This document shows positions 1-11,634 of a DNA stretch of 64,000 bases, piece by piece (the first letter of the stretch is position 1; each line of letters starts with the position of its first letter). This stretch comes from Liquidambar formosana. Its lineage: Eukaryota; Streptophyta; Magnoliopsida; Saxifragales; Altingiaceae. Location of the stretch: the NCBI GenBank assembly GCA_039720395.1, contig CM077833.1:26434271-26498270 (forward strand), written 5' to 3'. The notes beneath the pieces were generated by a model, which had not been told where the DNA came from, searched no databases, and was given only the letters and a program-made list of their open reading frames with translations. The translations under genes were made by a program, and so were the position numbers.

Positions 1-1737
1 AAATTCATATGAATATAAAGGAGTCATTATCCTATTTTTTAGGGAATAGGGAAAACCCTAAAAATATTTTATTTCCAAAACACACAACTCCATTAAAAAA
101 ATGCAAGATAAAATCTTTAAAACAAAAAATTTGGATTCGGGGATTAAGTTATGATGTGAGAAGGTTCTGGGACAAGCCCATAGGCACCTACATCACCTTA
201 ATTGGTCTCTTAATTGAGCAAAATTAAATTCTTGATCACATGCAAATCAATAATAATCAATATAAGATAGCATGCTAATCGATTAATAATCAATTCACAA
301 AAGCTATCAATCACAAGAGAATAAGGAAGAGAATAATGGAAAAATAAGCCTAAAGCAATAATAAAGCAAGATAAGAAAATAAAAAGAATAAAAAACAAAA
401 CAAATAATAGAATAAAATTAAAAAAAAAAAAAAATTTAGGATACTTAGTATCTTGGGGCGGACTTGAACTCAAGTAAGCGTCTACGTACTTTACTAGTTG
501 CCTAATAAGAATCAAAGTACATATAGTTTGAATGACAGGCTATTCCTCTCATAAAGAACTACAATAGCTTCCAAATTTTCATATTAATCAAAGAAAATTT
601 AATAAAAAGGAAATATTAAGAAAAAGAAAAGTTTAAGAAAAAAGAAACTTGAGAAAAAAAAATGTTTAGAAAGAAGGAAAGGTTAAGAAAAGAGAAACTT
701 GAAGAAAAAGAAAAGATTAATAAGAAGGAAAGTTTGAGGAAAAAAAAAAATAAGGAAAGATTAAGAAAAGGAAAAGTTTAAGAAAAATGAAAGATTAAAA
801 AGAAGGAAAGTTTGAGAAAAAAGAAACTTTAATGAGAGGAAATCTAAAGAGAAGGAAAGTTGCAAACTACCATAGTTCAATATGAGAAGAATTAGCCCAA
901 GGGAAAAGGGTAAGATTCTAAATTAATTGACTACTCTTAACCGCCAATTAATTCAAAACCAAACATGTATTACATCACAATCATATCAAAGTCAACACAT
1001 TATCACCACAAATCATGAACAAGTTATAGGATTCTAACCTTGATCATATTTGAGGCTCTTTTCATGCAAAAAATACTAAAAACATGACCAAAGAAATTCA
1101 AAAAGCAATTGAAACAAATCTGGACAGAATGCATAATGACCTATGATTACTCTAAAAATCATATAAAAACATAAACTAAACAAATAAGAAACTCTAGCAT
1201 GTTCCTATATGAATAAGGATCATTATCATGCATGAAAAAAGTCTAAAATATGCAAGTCTACTATGCTATATGGAAATCATCATGCAAAAGAGATGTGCAA
1301 AAACCCTACTAAAAAAACCATAATATGCAACGTAATATGAAAACCCTAATATGATGTGACCCTAAAACAATAAGAAAAACTCATAGAAAACATGTAAACA
1401 AACTAATAAAATCTTACATAAAGAGAGCCTACAACCATACTTCAACATAGTGGCATTAGAAGAAGAGGAATATGTTTATATGACGATAAATATCATACTA
1501 TTAAACAAAACAATAAAACCTTATCATCATATTATCTAAATCATAACATAAAACATATATTATTATCATGAACAACCCATAAAGTCATTATAAATATGCT
1601 AGAAAATCAAAACATGAGAGTTCATGTTGATGCCCATACTTTCAGTAACTCCTTCGCTTTGTGTTCTCTCCATTGCTCTTCCTTACGTAATTCTCCTTCT
1701 TCTTCACTTTCTAAATACTCTTGAAGCACTCCTTTAA

Positions 1738-1948
1738 GTGCCTGTTTGGGATAGCTTCAAAGTAGAATCAGAAGTAAAATCAGAAGCTGAATCAGAATCA
1801 GGGAGGAGGCAGCTTGAGCAAATTGGCATCAAAATCTATTTTGGGCTTACAATCACTTTTTTCATTTTTTTATCCAAACACTCTTAAAAGTGATTATGGG
1901 CCATCAGAATAGATTTTGGGCCTCCCAGAATCTCATCCAAACAGGCAC
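1738..1948. mobile_element. Tourist-like MITE (PIF/Harbinger type) nested in LTR copy A
   Basis: The ends GTGCCTGTTTGG and CCAAACAGGCAC are exact inverted repeats of 12 bp. Both sides are flanked by TAA (1735-1737 and 1949-1951), the three-base target duplication of PIF/Harbinger elements. It is 211 bp and has no coding capacity. The corresponding part of LTR copy B (about 9700-9850) shows no such block, so it inserted after the two LTR copies separated. Confidence 0.8.
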
Positions 1949-2044
1949 TAAGTCTCTTAAAACTTACAAGGGTCTAACAATGAACACAAATTTGTAGCCC
2001 ACTCTCTTTCTAGGGTTTAGAAGCAAGTATTGAAAGGAGGCTCC

Positions 2045-2052
2045 TATTTATA
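2045..2052 (-). promoter_or_regulatory. Probable TATA box of LTR copy A
   Basis: The minus strand reads TATAAATA here, within a stretch that aligns with the TATA box of LTR copy B (9650-9658). Two inverted copies of a GGACGGT/ACCGTCC palindrome lie 220-255 nt upstream (2270-2307); their centres contain the W-box core TTGAC. Confidence 0.5.
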
Positions 2053-3052
2053 GGGAACTAACTTAACAACCCAATGGTTGAGATTAATCCTTCAAATAAT
2101 GATTCAAGGGCTATTAGAAACTCTCTTGGTGCTTAAGTAACTCAAAACTACCCAAAAAGTAGAAGGAAAGTTACGAAAAAGTGGAAAAAGTTGCATTGGA
2201 AGCAAAAAATTGTTAAAAATTGGAAATAGGGCAAAAAATAGGAAATAACTCGGGTAATCGACCAAGTTTGGACGGTCAACCGTCCATCCCCAAACGGTTG
2301 ACCGTCCACACTCGAACGGTGACATGAGAGACCCTCTTAGCTTTGTTTTTCGCCGTTTCAACCTTTCTGAGGGTGTATCTGGGTCATTTGAACTCCAATT
2401 TGAGCAAAACGAAAGCCAAAATGATTGTGACTTGAAGGAGAATGAATCTAGAAGACTCTCAAGATGAAAATCATCAACCATTGTTAAGTGGTTGGGTTAA
2501 GAAAATGGTCAACTGTTGAAGGTTTAAAGATAGTGATTTTGACAAAGTGAGGGTTTTATCTTCCGATTGACCTAATTCTTGTTTCAAATCATTATGAGAC
2601 TTCAAGAAACATATTCCAACATGAAATTAGGCTTAAAGAAATGTAAATGGAGTTATTTGATTGAAAATTCAAATGGGAACCATAAGTCAACTTTGTGAGA
2701 ACTGAAAATGGGTTTTATAGCCATCTCGAACCATTTTGAACCAAATTACTTCTAAGCCATCAATTTATCAAATTGAACCTATAAATAGACTCTATACATC
2801 AATCTGAACTCAAGGAAATAACTTGGAGCCTATTTCAAGATCAAACGGAAAAGATATAACTAAAAAGACGAAAATGCCCTCTAAGTCACAAAAGTTCTTA
2901 TTAACCATTGAAACCTCCTCCAAATTGACCCAAAATCCATATGCATGATCTTTAATGCTATGAAAACTCAATGTAAGAGACTAGACTTAAAACAAGACAG
3001 AGACTTACATGAAATGAAGACTTCTAACTAGGGTGACAAAAATGGGGTGACA

Positions 3053-3909
3053 TACAGAGAGTATCAAATATGTATCAGGAGTATCCTAGGCGTATTGTAT
3101 CTGATATGGATACTATATGGATTCGTTGGGGGTTTAAGTATTCATGGTTCATAGGATGTGGCGTATGAAGATAATGTGTTAGATCTGGTGGTGGGCTACG
3201 TCGAGATGTTAGGCGACTCTCATTGCTTCAGATCCATTTCCTCCAACAAGCTCTTTGCATCTGTTACTACTTTAAAAGCTCTAAACTAGTTCTATTCATC
3301 ATCATCCCAAAAATAAATAAATAAAAAAAATTTAAGCCTTTGGACCGAAAGGAGGTGTATAGATCCTTAAACTCGACGTTGTTTTTCATGGTGAGAAAAG
3401 AGGGTGTATAGATCTCCAAACTTGTCATCGTCGATTTCTTAGTAGATGCAAGGTGGAGCAATGAGATAGACACTCCGAGTTTGAGCAATGCGAGAGAGAA
3501 GCAACAAATTCATCATATTTGTCTTCTATATACATTAGCGAACTAGAGGTTTTAGAAATTTTGTAGCTTTTGTTGAGAGTCGCACTCAGGAAGAGGTTCC
3601 CTCACATTTCTTGCCTTTAGAATTGCAATTACTATCTCAAACCCAAAGAATTGGCAAACTCACATATAACCTAAAAGTGAATTCCTCGGAATTGGAAACA
3701 TAATTGTATTTCCAATTCCAACTGACCATCCAAATGTTAGAATTGGAATTATTTGCCTCCTTTCCAATTCTAGGCTTGATTTCGGGTTCCAATTAGGCCC
3801 TAAAGAGAAATATGTGATAAAACTAAAGAGATTAGAGGGAAATTGAAGTATAGGGCCTCATATTTGATTGAGTTTTATAGGATATATAGTTTGGGGAATC
3901 AAAACTTTT
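3053..3909. other. Intergenic flank, no gene seen
   Basis: AT-rich DNA next to LTR copy A. There is a patch of TTCCAATT words at about 3660-3800 that resembles a degraded MITE. No open frame here looks like a protein. Confidence 0.5.
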
Positions 3910-4226
3910 TAGTCTTACACCCTTTAATAACTTTTTGTAGGATTGATATTTAATAAAACCAATTGTTGGATTAGATATTGCTCTTATGGAGATCATGTGT
4001 ACCAAATTTTACACTGATCAAGTGCTCATAAGTATCTCATCTATAAATTTACTTTTCTTTTTGCAAATAAAACTATAATTTAGGCCGCTTTATCGAGGGA
4101 ATAGTTTTTAATCTCTAATCAATGTGAAATTTGGTGTGTATGATCTCTATGAGAGCAATATCCAATCCAACAGTTTGTTTTGTTAAATATCAATCTTGCA
4201 AAAAGTTATTGAGGGATGTAAGACTA
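3910..4226. mobile_element. Foldback MITE with about 100-bp inverted arms
   Basis: The sequence starts TAGTCTTACACCC and ends GGGATGTAAGACTA. The left arm (about 3910-4015) and right arm (about 4120-4226) are imperfect reverse complements over about 105 bp. For example, TTGTTGGATTAGATATTGCT on the left pairs with a matching stretch near 4150-4175 on the right. It has no coding capacity and no clear target duplication, so the superfamily is not assigned. Confidence 0.7.
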
Positions 4227-4233
4227 ACTAGTT

Positions 4234-4269
4234 CCCCCCCCCCCCCCCCCCCCCCCCCCCAAAAAAAAA
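4234..4269. repeat. Compound poly(C)27-poly(A)9 tract
   Basis: A run of 27 C is followed directly by 9 A, eight bases after the end of the foldback MITE. The same C-then-A arrangement recurs at 43952-43984 and, on the minus strand, at 63496-63531. Exact lengths may be affected by sequencing. Confidence 0.9.
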
Positions 4270-4840
4270 TAATTTGGGGTTTCTTAACATCCTAATTGAT
4301 CTTTATCATCTTCCAGAAAATTAATCGAAGCAAAATCATCATGTTGTTTCCACAAGATTGGAAGTATATGCCCCAATAACCTCTCCATTCTATATGTAAT
4401 AAAGACGATTTAGATGGTTTATATTATCATTACATGGAATTACATTTATATGTTTGTGAATGTTAAGAATGTAATAATTTTTTTGAAAAAAAAAAAAAAA
4501 AGGTGTCAATTCATAAAAGAGTAGAGTGCATTCTACTTCGTAAAAGAGTAGAGTGCACTTTAATTTTAGAAAGGTAAATGGTGTCAATTCATCAACCCGC
4601 AATGATGGCATAGATAGTGAAGGACCACATCATAGCAACCATAATTTCGGAGTTCATATCTTTGTCCCCTCATTATTGGATGGATGGACTATTTGGTAGA
4701 GTAATATGTCACATGGGCCTCATTTGATGCAAAAAAAAAATAAAAAAGCTCAAGGACAACATACAAAAGTATTAGAAATGTCACAACATACAAGTTATAA
4801 GGAGTACTAGAGTATTATGGCCTTTGGCTATTTCTTTAAG

Positions 4841-5012
4841 AGCAATGCTATGGATCCCTAAATTTCTTTTCTTAATATTTTTCCTAATGATGGGGCAGCA
4901 GTTACATCAACACATGATTCTTTTATTGTCCCCCACTAAATGTTTTGCTAAGTCAGAAGCCACATCATTAGGAAAAAATCAGAGATGGAAATTTAAGGAT
5001 CCATGGCAATTT
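4841..5012. mobile_element. MITE with about 45-bp terminal inverted repeats
   Basis: The left end contains CAATGCTATGGATCC and the right end GGATCCATGGCAATT. The inverted match continues inward to CCTAATGATG/CATCATTAGG. Candidate 9-bp flanking words ATTTCTTTA and ATTTCTTTG would fit a MULE-type target duplication but are offset by a few bases. The frame that is open across it is a by-product. Confidence 0.55.
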
Positions 5013-5734
5013 CATTTCTTTGGCCCTTTTGTGATTAAGATGGTAAAATCTGTGATCCTATTGTGATTCTGTTGACTCTTCAACTATGGATGGGATGGAC
5101 CTAGTGACCTACCTAGATCAAGGGTCCTAGACAGACCATTGGATAGGCTTGAGTATAGAATATTAGCCATAGGCTTGAGTTGGCCTAATGTATTAAAGGC
5201 TTGAATTTCTCTTGGTTGGGCTTGGGTTCTTAGATAATGTGCTTGACCTAAGGTTTGTTTCAATTTATCATCTGTGGTGGGTTGCAGTGGAGGGTATTTT
5301 GGTCCAGAAAAGTACGAGGTGGGGTTTTATGTTGTATAAGGTTTTCAAGTCCTATTTTGTTATTTTTGTATAATTTAGTTATTTAATTTCTTTTCTAGCA
5401 TTTTTTACCGTGCAATGCACGAGTTGATCGCTAGTTATAGGTAAAGTATTGGATGACTCCAGTGCTATTATAGATGCATGACACGATAGTTTTGTGCTCC
5501 ATCTATGGTTTAGAAATTGCCACGTTTGTTTACTACTTCTTACTTACCCATATATACACACAAAATGAAAAAAGGTTTAAACATGAGTTTTTTGGCTGTA
5601 GCCTCATAAGATAACATTTCATGTATAATTGAACCAAAAAAAAAAAAAAAATGCCCCTTAACCTCATAACCCCTATTGACCTCAAATAAACGAAATTACC
5701 TTTATTTTAAGTCTCAAAATATTTACAACTATGC

Positions 5735-6296
5735 CATATTCTTCAAGATCAAAGTAAACAGTCTCGTCAATAATTTTATCATAATATTCATCCTCCACAA
5801 CATATCTTAAACACACTATTATTACGAGTGGGTGATTATGTGCGCACAAAATTAGTGTTAATCTATCCTACGAAATGTGTTCATTATGCCCTACATTTAC
5901 GAATTCATGTGTTTGGCGATAAAATAATATGCTTTGATTTGGTGTATTACCTGTGATGATCATTTCGTATATAGATATCGTTGTATCATTGAGACTCTTG
6001 AACTCCAACTTGGCCACTCTCGCTTCATTCCAGATGGTATATTTTACCACAGCTAAACAATTGCCACAACGAATGACCTCGTTTTGGGGCTCGTCGAATA
6101 TGTTCATCGACGAAAAACGGTTCAATGAAAGATAACCCTTCATCACTTCATTAGTCTTCTGAATCATCAAATCCACTTCAATGCAAAATTCATCGGATAG
6201 AAACGGTTTAGTGCCATCTATCACCAATGCATTCTTCTGGTAAAGGATTTCAAAAGCATCACTACTTGATCGTTGGTAGATAGTAGAATGACTCAA
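5735..6296 (-). pseudogene. Unrecognised protein-coding frame, left-arm copy, one in-frame stop
   Basis: The frame from 6296 gives 142 residues starting MSHSTIYQRSSSD, and includes SDEFCIEVDLMIQK and NEVIRCGNCLAVVKYTIW. It meets a TAG at 5868-5870. The right-arm copy has a leucine codon there, and the frame then stays open to at least 5735, ending with VYFDLEEYGI. Both copies keep the same frame over about 190 codons, which suggests real coding ancestry. There is faint resemblance to plant DUF6598 proteins (an acidic strand, then a KLEF strand), an impression from memory that I cannot test. It is either a decayed gene copy or a gene that ends at the TAG. Confidence 0.45.
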
Positions 6297-6388
6297 TCCA
6301 AAGATGGTGGAAATAAAATCTCAGATTTTGTTGCGGTGTTTCTTATTTTTACTGAAAAAATGGATAGCGTGTGCATTTAACCATGGGT

Positions 6389-6820
6389 TCATGTGATTGA
6401 GTCGTCGTCTTCACACCACTGGTGGAGGACTTCTTTCTTCCCACCAGAAGGAGCCTCCATCTTCTTATTTCCTTGCCTAGCATTTTTGGAGGATTGACCC
6501 TCCTCCATCTTCTTCTTTCCACGCACATCAGTTGTTTGGTCCCCACGCTTCTTTTTTCCTTCTTGTCCACCGTTCTTCTCGGATGGAAACTTGAGGATGC
6601 CAAGCTTTCTAACCGCATCAGAAATTGTCTCGATTTTGACTTGACCTTTAACAATGTTATTAAGTTTGAACTCATTTTTCCTTTCAATATGTCGAGGATC
6701 ACCATCATTACCATTACTATTTTCATATATACCATGTTGGTCAGTATCATATTTCATCATTGCAAAAGAGAGAGTTCCCCAATCTTGCTGCATGTCACGC
6801 ATAACTGTATCGATTCTCAA
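6389..6820 (-). pseudogene. Unrecognised lysine-rich frame, left-arm copy
   Basis: A 143-residue frame begins MRIDTVMRDMQQDW, contains KNEFKLNNIVKGQVKIETIS and VRKLGILKF, and ends in a Lys/Gly/Glu-rich tail. The right-arm counterpart at 7688-7933 keeps the same frame and most residues. It lies upstream of the 5735-6296 frame on the same strand and may be an earlier exon of the same gene. No family was recognised, and no splice sites joining the two were established. Confidence 0.35.
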
Positions 6821-7687
6821 TGCGCGATCATGCCCTTACATCAATCGTTCACTTATGATCTTGAAGCGAAAAGGTTCATAGAATGTCTGGATGATTACTA
6901 AGACACGCTTTACAAGATCTCTCATTTTCCTCCCTTATTTTTTTCACGTTTTGAATTTAGGGGGTTTTTTGAAAGATGGATCACAGCATCTGAAAAAATC
7001 TCCAGACCTAAATTCAAATTCGTCTTTTTAACATGGCCCATGTCTTCTATGCTCCCATATTTGTGTCTTGCCTCTAGAAATATGGAATGTGGAATCTAAC
7101 GAACATCCATTTTTTATTTTCCTAATTCATGCCAAACATTTCCAACTTTATATTTTATAAAATACAAAATCTACTACTTTGATCTTTATTGTTATTGTAT
7201 ATCCATTCTCTCCTTATCCTCGTCGTCAACAGGATTGACGATCAGGTTTAAATGAAGATGTGGATGAATATACAATAACAATAAGGACCAGAGTAGTAGA
7301 TTTGTATTTTATAAGATATAAAGTTGAAAATATTTAGTATGAATTGAGAAAATAAAAAATGAATGTTCGTTAGATTCCACATTCCGTCTTTCTGGAGACA
7401 AGATACAATTATGGGAGCACAGAAGACAAGGGCTATGTTAAAAGGGCGAATTTGAATTTAGGCCTGGAGGTTCTTTCAGATGTTGTGATCTATCGTCCAA
7501 AAAACCCCCTGAGTTCAAAACGTGAAAAAAAAATAAGGGAGGGAGATGAGAGATCTTGTAAAGCGTGTCTTAGTAATCATCTAGACATTCTGCGAACCTC
7601 TTCGCTTTAAGATCATGAGTGAACAATTGATGGAAAGGCATGTCGTACAGTGAGAATCGATACAGTTATGCGTGACATGTAGCAAGA

Positions 7688-7933
7688 TTGGGAACTATCT
7701 CTTTTGCTATGATAAAATATGATATTGACCATCATGGTGGATATGAAAATAGTGATGGTAACGACGGTGATCCTCGACGTATTAAAAGGAAAAATGAGTT
7801 CAAGCTTAATAACATTGTTAAAGGTCAAGTTAAAATCAAGACGATTTCTGACGTGGTTAGAAAGCTTGGTATTCTCAAGTTTCCGTTCGAGAAGAATGGT
7901 GGACAAGAAGGAAAAAAGAAGCGTGGGAATTAG
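7688..7933 (+). pseudogene. Unrecognised lysine-rich frame, right-arm copy
   Basis: An 81-residue frame containing YENSDGNDGDPRRIKRKNEF and TISDVVRKLGILKF. It matches 6389-6820 on the opposite arm but stops early (TAG at about 7931) after KKKRGN, where the left copy continues for about 50 more residues. It is probably a decayed copy. Confidence 0.35.
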
Positions 7934-8644
7934 ATAACTGATGTGCGTGGAAAGAAGAATATGGAGGAGGATCAATCTTCCAAAGGTGCTAAGCAAGGAA
8001 ATAAGAAGATGGAGGCTCATTCTGATGGGAAGAAAGGAGTCCTCCACTAGTGGTTGGTGTGAAGAAGACGGCTTAATCACATGAACCCGTGGTAGATGTA
8101 CATGCTGTCTTTTTTTTCAATAAAAATAAGAAACACCGCAACAATATCTGAGATTTTATTTCTACCATCTTTGGATTGGGTCCTTCTACTATATACTAAC
8201 GATCAATTAGTGATGTTTTCGAAACCCTTTACTAGAGGGATGCATTGGTGATAAATGACACTAAATCGTTTCTATCCGATGAATTTTGCATTGAAGTGGA
8301 TTTGATGATCCAGAAGACTAATGAAGTGATGAAGGGATATCTTTCATTGAACCATTTTTCGTCGATGAACATATTTGACGAGCCCCAAAACGAGATCATC
8401 CGTTGTGGCAATTGTTTAGCTGTGGTAAAATATACCATCTGGAGTGAGGCGATAGTGGCCAAGTTGGAGTTCAAGAGTCTCAGTGATACAACGGTATCTA
8501 CATACAGAATGATCACCGCAGGTAATACACCAAATCAAAGCATATTATTTTATCGCCAAGAACATGATTTCGTAAATGTAGGGCATAATGAATACATTTC
8601 GTTGGATAGATCAACACTTATTTTACGAGCACATGATCGCCCCC

Positions 8645-11305
8645 TATCACACCTCATTTTTGTCACCTTAGCTAAAGTTTATTTTTTCATGTATTTTTTT
8701 GTTTCATTTTTTAGTCTAATCTTTTGCATTAAGGTTTTTAGGCATCAAGGATGATGTTTATGAATTTTTGTTTGATTTGGAGATGTTTTCAATAGTCAAT
8801 AAGAGATTTTGCGACTTTGATATTGTCTTTTAAGTCGTATATATATATATTTTTATAACTTTGAAATGATATCCAAGTTATCAATTGGAGTTTATATTGA
8901 TACATAGGATTTATTTGTTGGTTTAATTTGATAAATTAATGGTTTAGAATCAATTTGGCTTATAATGGTTCAGGATGGCTATAAGATCTTCTCTTGGTTC
9001 GCTCAATTGGCTCATGTTTCCCACTCAATTTTCTTTTATTAAACTTTAATTGGTCTTAATTTTACTCTTAAACATGTTTTAAAAGATTGGATTTTGGTTG
9101 GGAAGCATTTGGCTCAGTCCTGTGTGCGAACTCTAGTTTTGCGACAGTGGTGTACAGTGGCTAGCTACATTTGTAAAACCTAACCATGCACCCATGGTTA
9201 AAGGTTTTTGTCCTAAAATGTCTAAAAATGTGTTCTTTTTCAAAGCACAATCGTTTTAGTTTTTATTTCGTCAAAATTGGATTTAATTTCATCCGGAAGT
9301 GTTGGATTTAATTTCATCCTGAAACACTTCTGGAAGGTAGAGAAGTTCAAAAAAGGAAGCTGACGGGAGGCCCTCGGGTGATTGTCCGGGTTTGGATGGT
9401 CACCCGAAGAACTCCGTCATTGTTTAGGAAACCTCCGTGTTTTTTTTCTTTTGACGGATTTTTTCCCTCTTGTAAGTAACTTTGAGTTACTTAAGCCCCA
9501 AGAGAGTCTACAAAAGCACTTTAGGTCGTTTTGGTTTCCTTCTAAAATTAGGTAACTTTGAGTTACTTAAGCCTCAAGAGAGTTTAATAGCCATTGTATC
9601 ATTATTTAATGAATTAATCTTAGTCATTGGTTTATTAGGTCAATCCCCTTTATAAAAAATACTATATTCAGTACATAAGGAGGCTACAAGAGCACTTTAT
9701 GCCTAGTGAGAGAGAGACCACGAATTTGCATACACTCATATACTTTGAGAGAGCTATTCTATTGCATATTTGAAGGAGAACTAGAAGCATATCAAGTCCA
9801 AGAAGAAGAAAACATCCAACAAAGGCCCTCTTTTGTAAGTAAGTCTCATTCTCTTCTTCTCTTCTTCTCTCTTTCTCTTAGGTTTTATTTTCTGCATGTT
9901 TAAGATGATTACTTAGCTTAGTTATCATGTCTATTAGATATTATTGAGATTATTTGATTGATAATATATGAATAGCAGGATAGTTTGCTAGGGATTTTTT
10001 TGTTGCATGCTGAAATAGTGATTTTCTCTATTTAGAATTAGGGTTTTCTCTTATATTAATATTGTTGTGATGCAAGCCTGCTTAGGATGTTAGTATGAAT
10101 TGTTTGTGATGATTTTGTATGATTTATGGTGTTATTTTCATAGCATAAATATGTGAGTTTGATAAATTATCGTAAGCATAAGGATTTCTGCATCTAAGGT
10201 ATGTTTTCTTCCCTTTTATGTGCTTTAGAGTCTACTGTTTTGAAGCAAAATTAGTATCTCTCTCTTTTATGATCTTGATAGGTTGTTAGCATGTTTTTAA
10301 TTAGTTTTTGCTTCTGTTTTGGTGATTATCATGTTAAGTTGCATATAGGGAGTGAGTTTTGCATGTTTTAGGGTTAGTTATTGCATGATAGGTGTCCTAT
10401 TGCATTAGGGTTTTATTAGTTGTTCTCTTCTTTTTGCATGATTATTAGGATATTTTATGGATGTTTAGTATTTTGTCTAGATTTGATTTAAGTCTTCTAA
10501 TGATGATTTGAGCATGAATATTGTTGGTTTAAGTATAATAATTGTCATATAGCTTACATAGGAAGATTATTTGGTATTTTCGCAATAATTTGAAAGTGAT
10601 TTGTATAAGATAAGTTCAAGTATTGTATGCTTCTTTCTCTTATTCTCCCCTCTCTCTTGGGTTATTTCCTTGGTATAGAAATATGATAATCTTTTGGTTT
10701 ATTAAACTCTATTTTTCCATTCAAATTCAAATTCTTCGTTATTCTTGTCTTGGAAACTCTTTTGGAAAATTTTATTCTTATAAATAGAAATCAAGGGTTT
10801 ATTATAATTCTTTTAAAAGGAAATAACTCATTCTTTATCGAACTACGTGGACTTTGATCTTTGCATGTTCGTGTAAGGTACGTAGGCACTCAATTGATGT
10901 TCAAGTCCGTTTTAGGATACTAAGTATCCTAGATTTTTTCTCTTTTTATTCTTTTATTTATTCTCTTGTGATGGGTAATGGATAAAGATGGATTATTGAT
11001 TGATATGCTGTATTTTATTGATTGATATTGATTTCCATGTATTTAAGTCATTAAATTAGCACAATCAAATTAAGAGATCAACTCAGGCGATGTAGGTGCC
11101 TATGAGTTTGGCCCAGAATCTTCTCACATCGTAACTTAGCTTCAAAATCCAATTTTTTGTTTAAGACCTTTGCCTTTCCTTTTAAAATGGAGTCATGTGT
11201 TTTGAAGATAAAACATTTTTTAGGGTTTCTCCCATTCCTTAAAAATGGGGTGACGACTCTTTTGTTTTCACATGTGATCATGTAAGCCATTTTCCTAGGT
11301 TTACA
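8645..11305 (+). mobile_element. Solo LTR, Ty3/gypsy-type (copy B)
   Basis: It begins TATCACACCTC, equivalent to TGTCACCCC in copy A with TG changed to TA, and ends GGTTTACA. The five bases before it (CCCCC, 8640-8644) and after it (CCCAT, 11306-11310) are a plausible decayed 5-bp target duplication, because the intact left arm has a single CCCA there. It is 2661 bp with no internal gag or pol, and host sequence follows on both sides, so it is a solo LTR. It carries a TATA box near 9650, and the ACTACGTGG...TACGTAGGCA words typical of long plant gypsy LTRs at 10843-10890. Confidence 0.75.
9650..9658 (+). promoter_or_regulatory. Probable TATA box of LTR copy B
   Basis: TTATAAAAA lies about 1 kb into the LTR. 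It aligns with TATAAATA in copy A and is followed by a leader-like stretch with GAGAGAGA at about 9709. Confidence 0.45.
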
Positions 11306-11634
11306 CCCATTCGTAATAAGAGCATCTTTAAGATATGTTATGGATGATGAACATTACGATAAGATTATCGATAAGACTCTTTACTTTAATCTTGAAGAAT
11401 ATGGTGTCACTTAGGCCTGAGGGCCGTTTCAGAGGCTGTTGTTGGGTGGGAATTCCGAAATGATGGATTGGAAGAATTTTGGGGCTGAAATTATAACGAG
11501 TCAAAATTGTATGAAATGATTTCCACTTTCATATATATCAAATTATCAACTATGTTTATTCTCTATCAAGTTACTTTTCACATTTGATTCATACGAACAT
11601 GTTCACTTGCTTAATTTTGTGCATATGCACTGTC

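Larger units (their letters stand above)
1..3052 (-). mobile_element. Long terminal repeat, Ty3/gypsy-type, nearly complete (copy A)
   Basis: Read on the minus strand this block starts TGTCACCCC at 3052 and runs off the left window edge. It aligns along its length, in inverted orientation, with 8645-11305, and position 1 corresponds to about 11283, so only some 20 bp of its 3' end are missing. On the minus strand it has a TATA box (2045-2052) and, near its end, a block with the paired ACGTAG words common near the 3' end of long plant gypsy LTRs. No gag or pol is visible next to it. It is longer than copy B partly because of a nested MITE at 1738-1948. Whether it is a solo LTR or one end of a full element cannot be told here. 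The class assignment is inference from LTR style. Confidence 0.7.
5733..7232 (-). repeat. Left arm of a large inverted duplication
   Basis: This arm aligns as a reverse complement with 7232-8644 plus 11306-11403, once the LTR inserted in the right arm is removed. The centre is near 7232, where CGTCAA (7224-7229) faces TTGACG (7235-7240). Substitutions are scattered, so the duplication is not recent. Homology stops at about 5733 on this side and about 11403 on the other; no terminal repeat or target duplication was recognised at these edges. Confidence 0.8.
7233..11413 (+). repeat. Right arm of the inverted duplication, split by a solo LTR
   Basis: The homologous parts are 7233-8644 and 11306-11403. 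The intervening 8645-11305 is an LTR insertion. Removing it restores collinearity with the left arm across the junction, so the LTR inserted after the duplication or into only one arm. Confidence 0.8.
8245..11413 (+). pseudogene. Unrecognised gene, right-arm copy, interrupted by an LTR
   Basis: The frame from 8245 includes SDEFCIEVDLMIQKTNEVMK and GNTPNQSILFYRQ, and reads to HDRP at 8644, where the LTR begins. The homologous coding sequence resumes at 11306 with FVIRASLRY and runs to EEYGVT and a TAG at 11411-11413. The left arm has the same stretch uninterrupted. The residues after 8644 in the open frame (to 8754) come from LTR sequence and are not part of the original protein. Function is unknown; see the left-arm copy for the weak family impression. 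Confidence 0.5.

Noticed and set aside
440..500. tRNA-like sequence with GGACTTGAACTCAAG
   Set aside because: It is part of the LTR (matched in copy B near 10880-10920) and cannot be folded into a full tRNA.
4824..5066. 80-residue hydrophobic open frame
   Set aside because: It coincides with the inverted repeat MITE at 4841-5012, which explains the open frame.
8645..8754. C-terminal part of the 169-residue frame starting at 8245
   Set aside because: These codons belong to the inserted LTR, as shown by the uninterrupted left arm; they are not part of the original protein.
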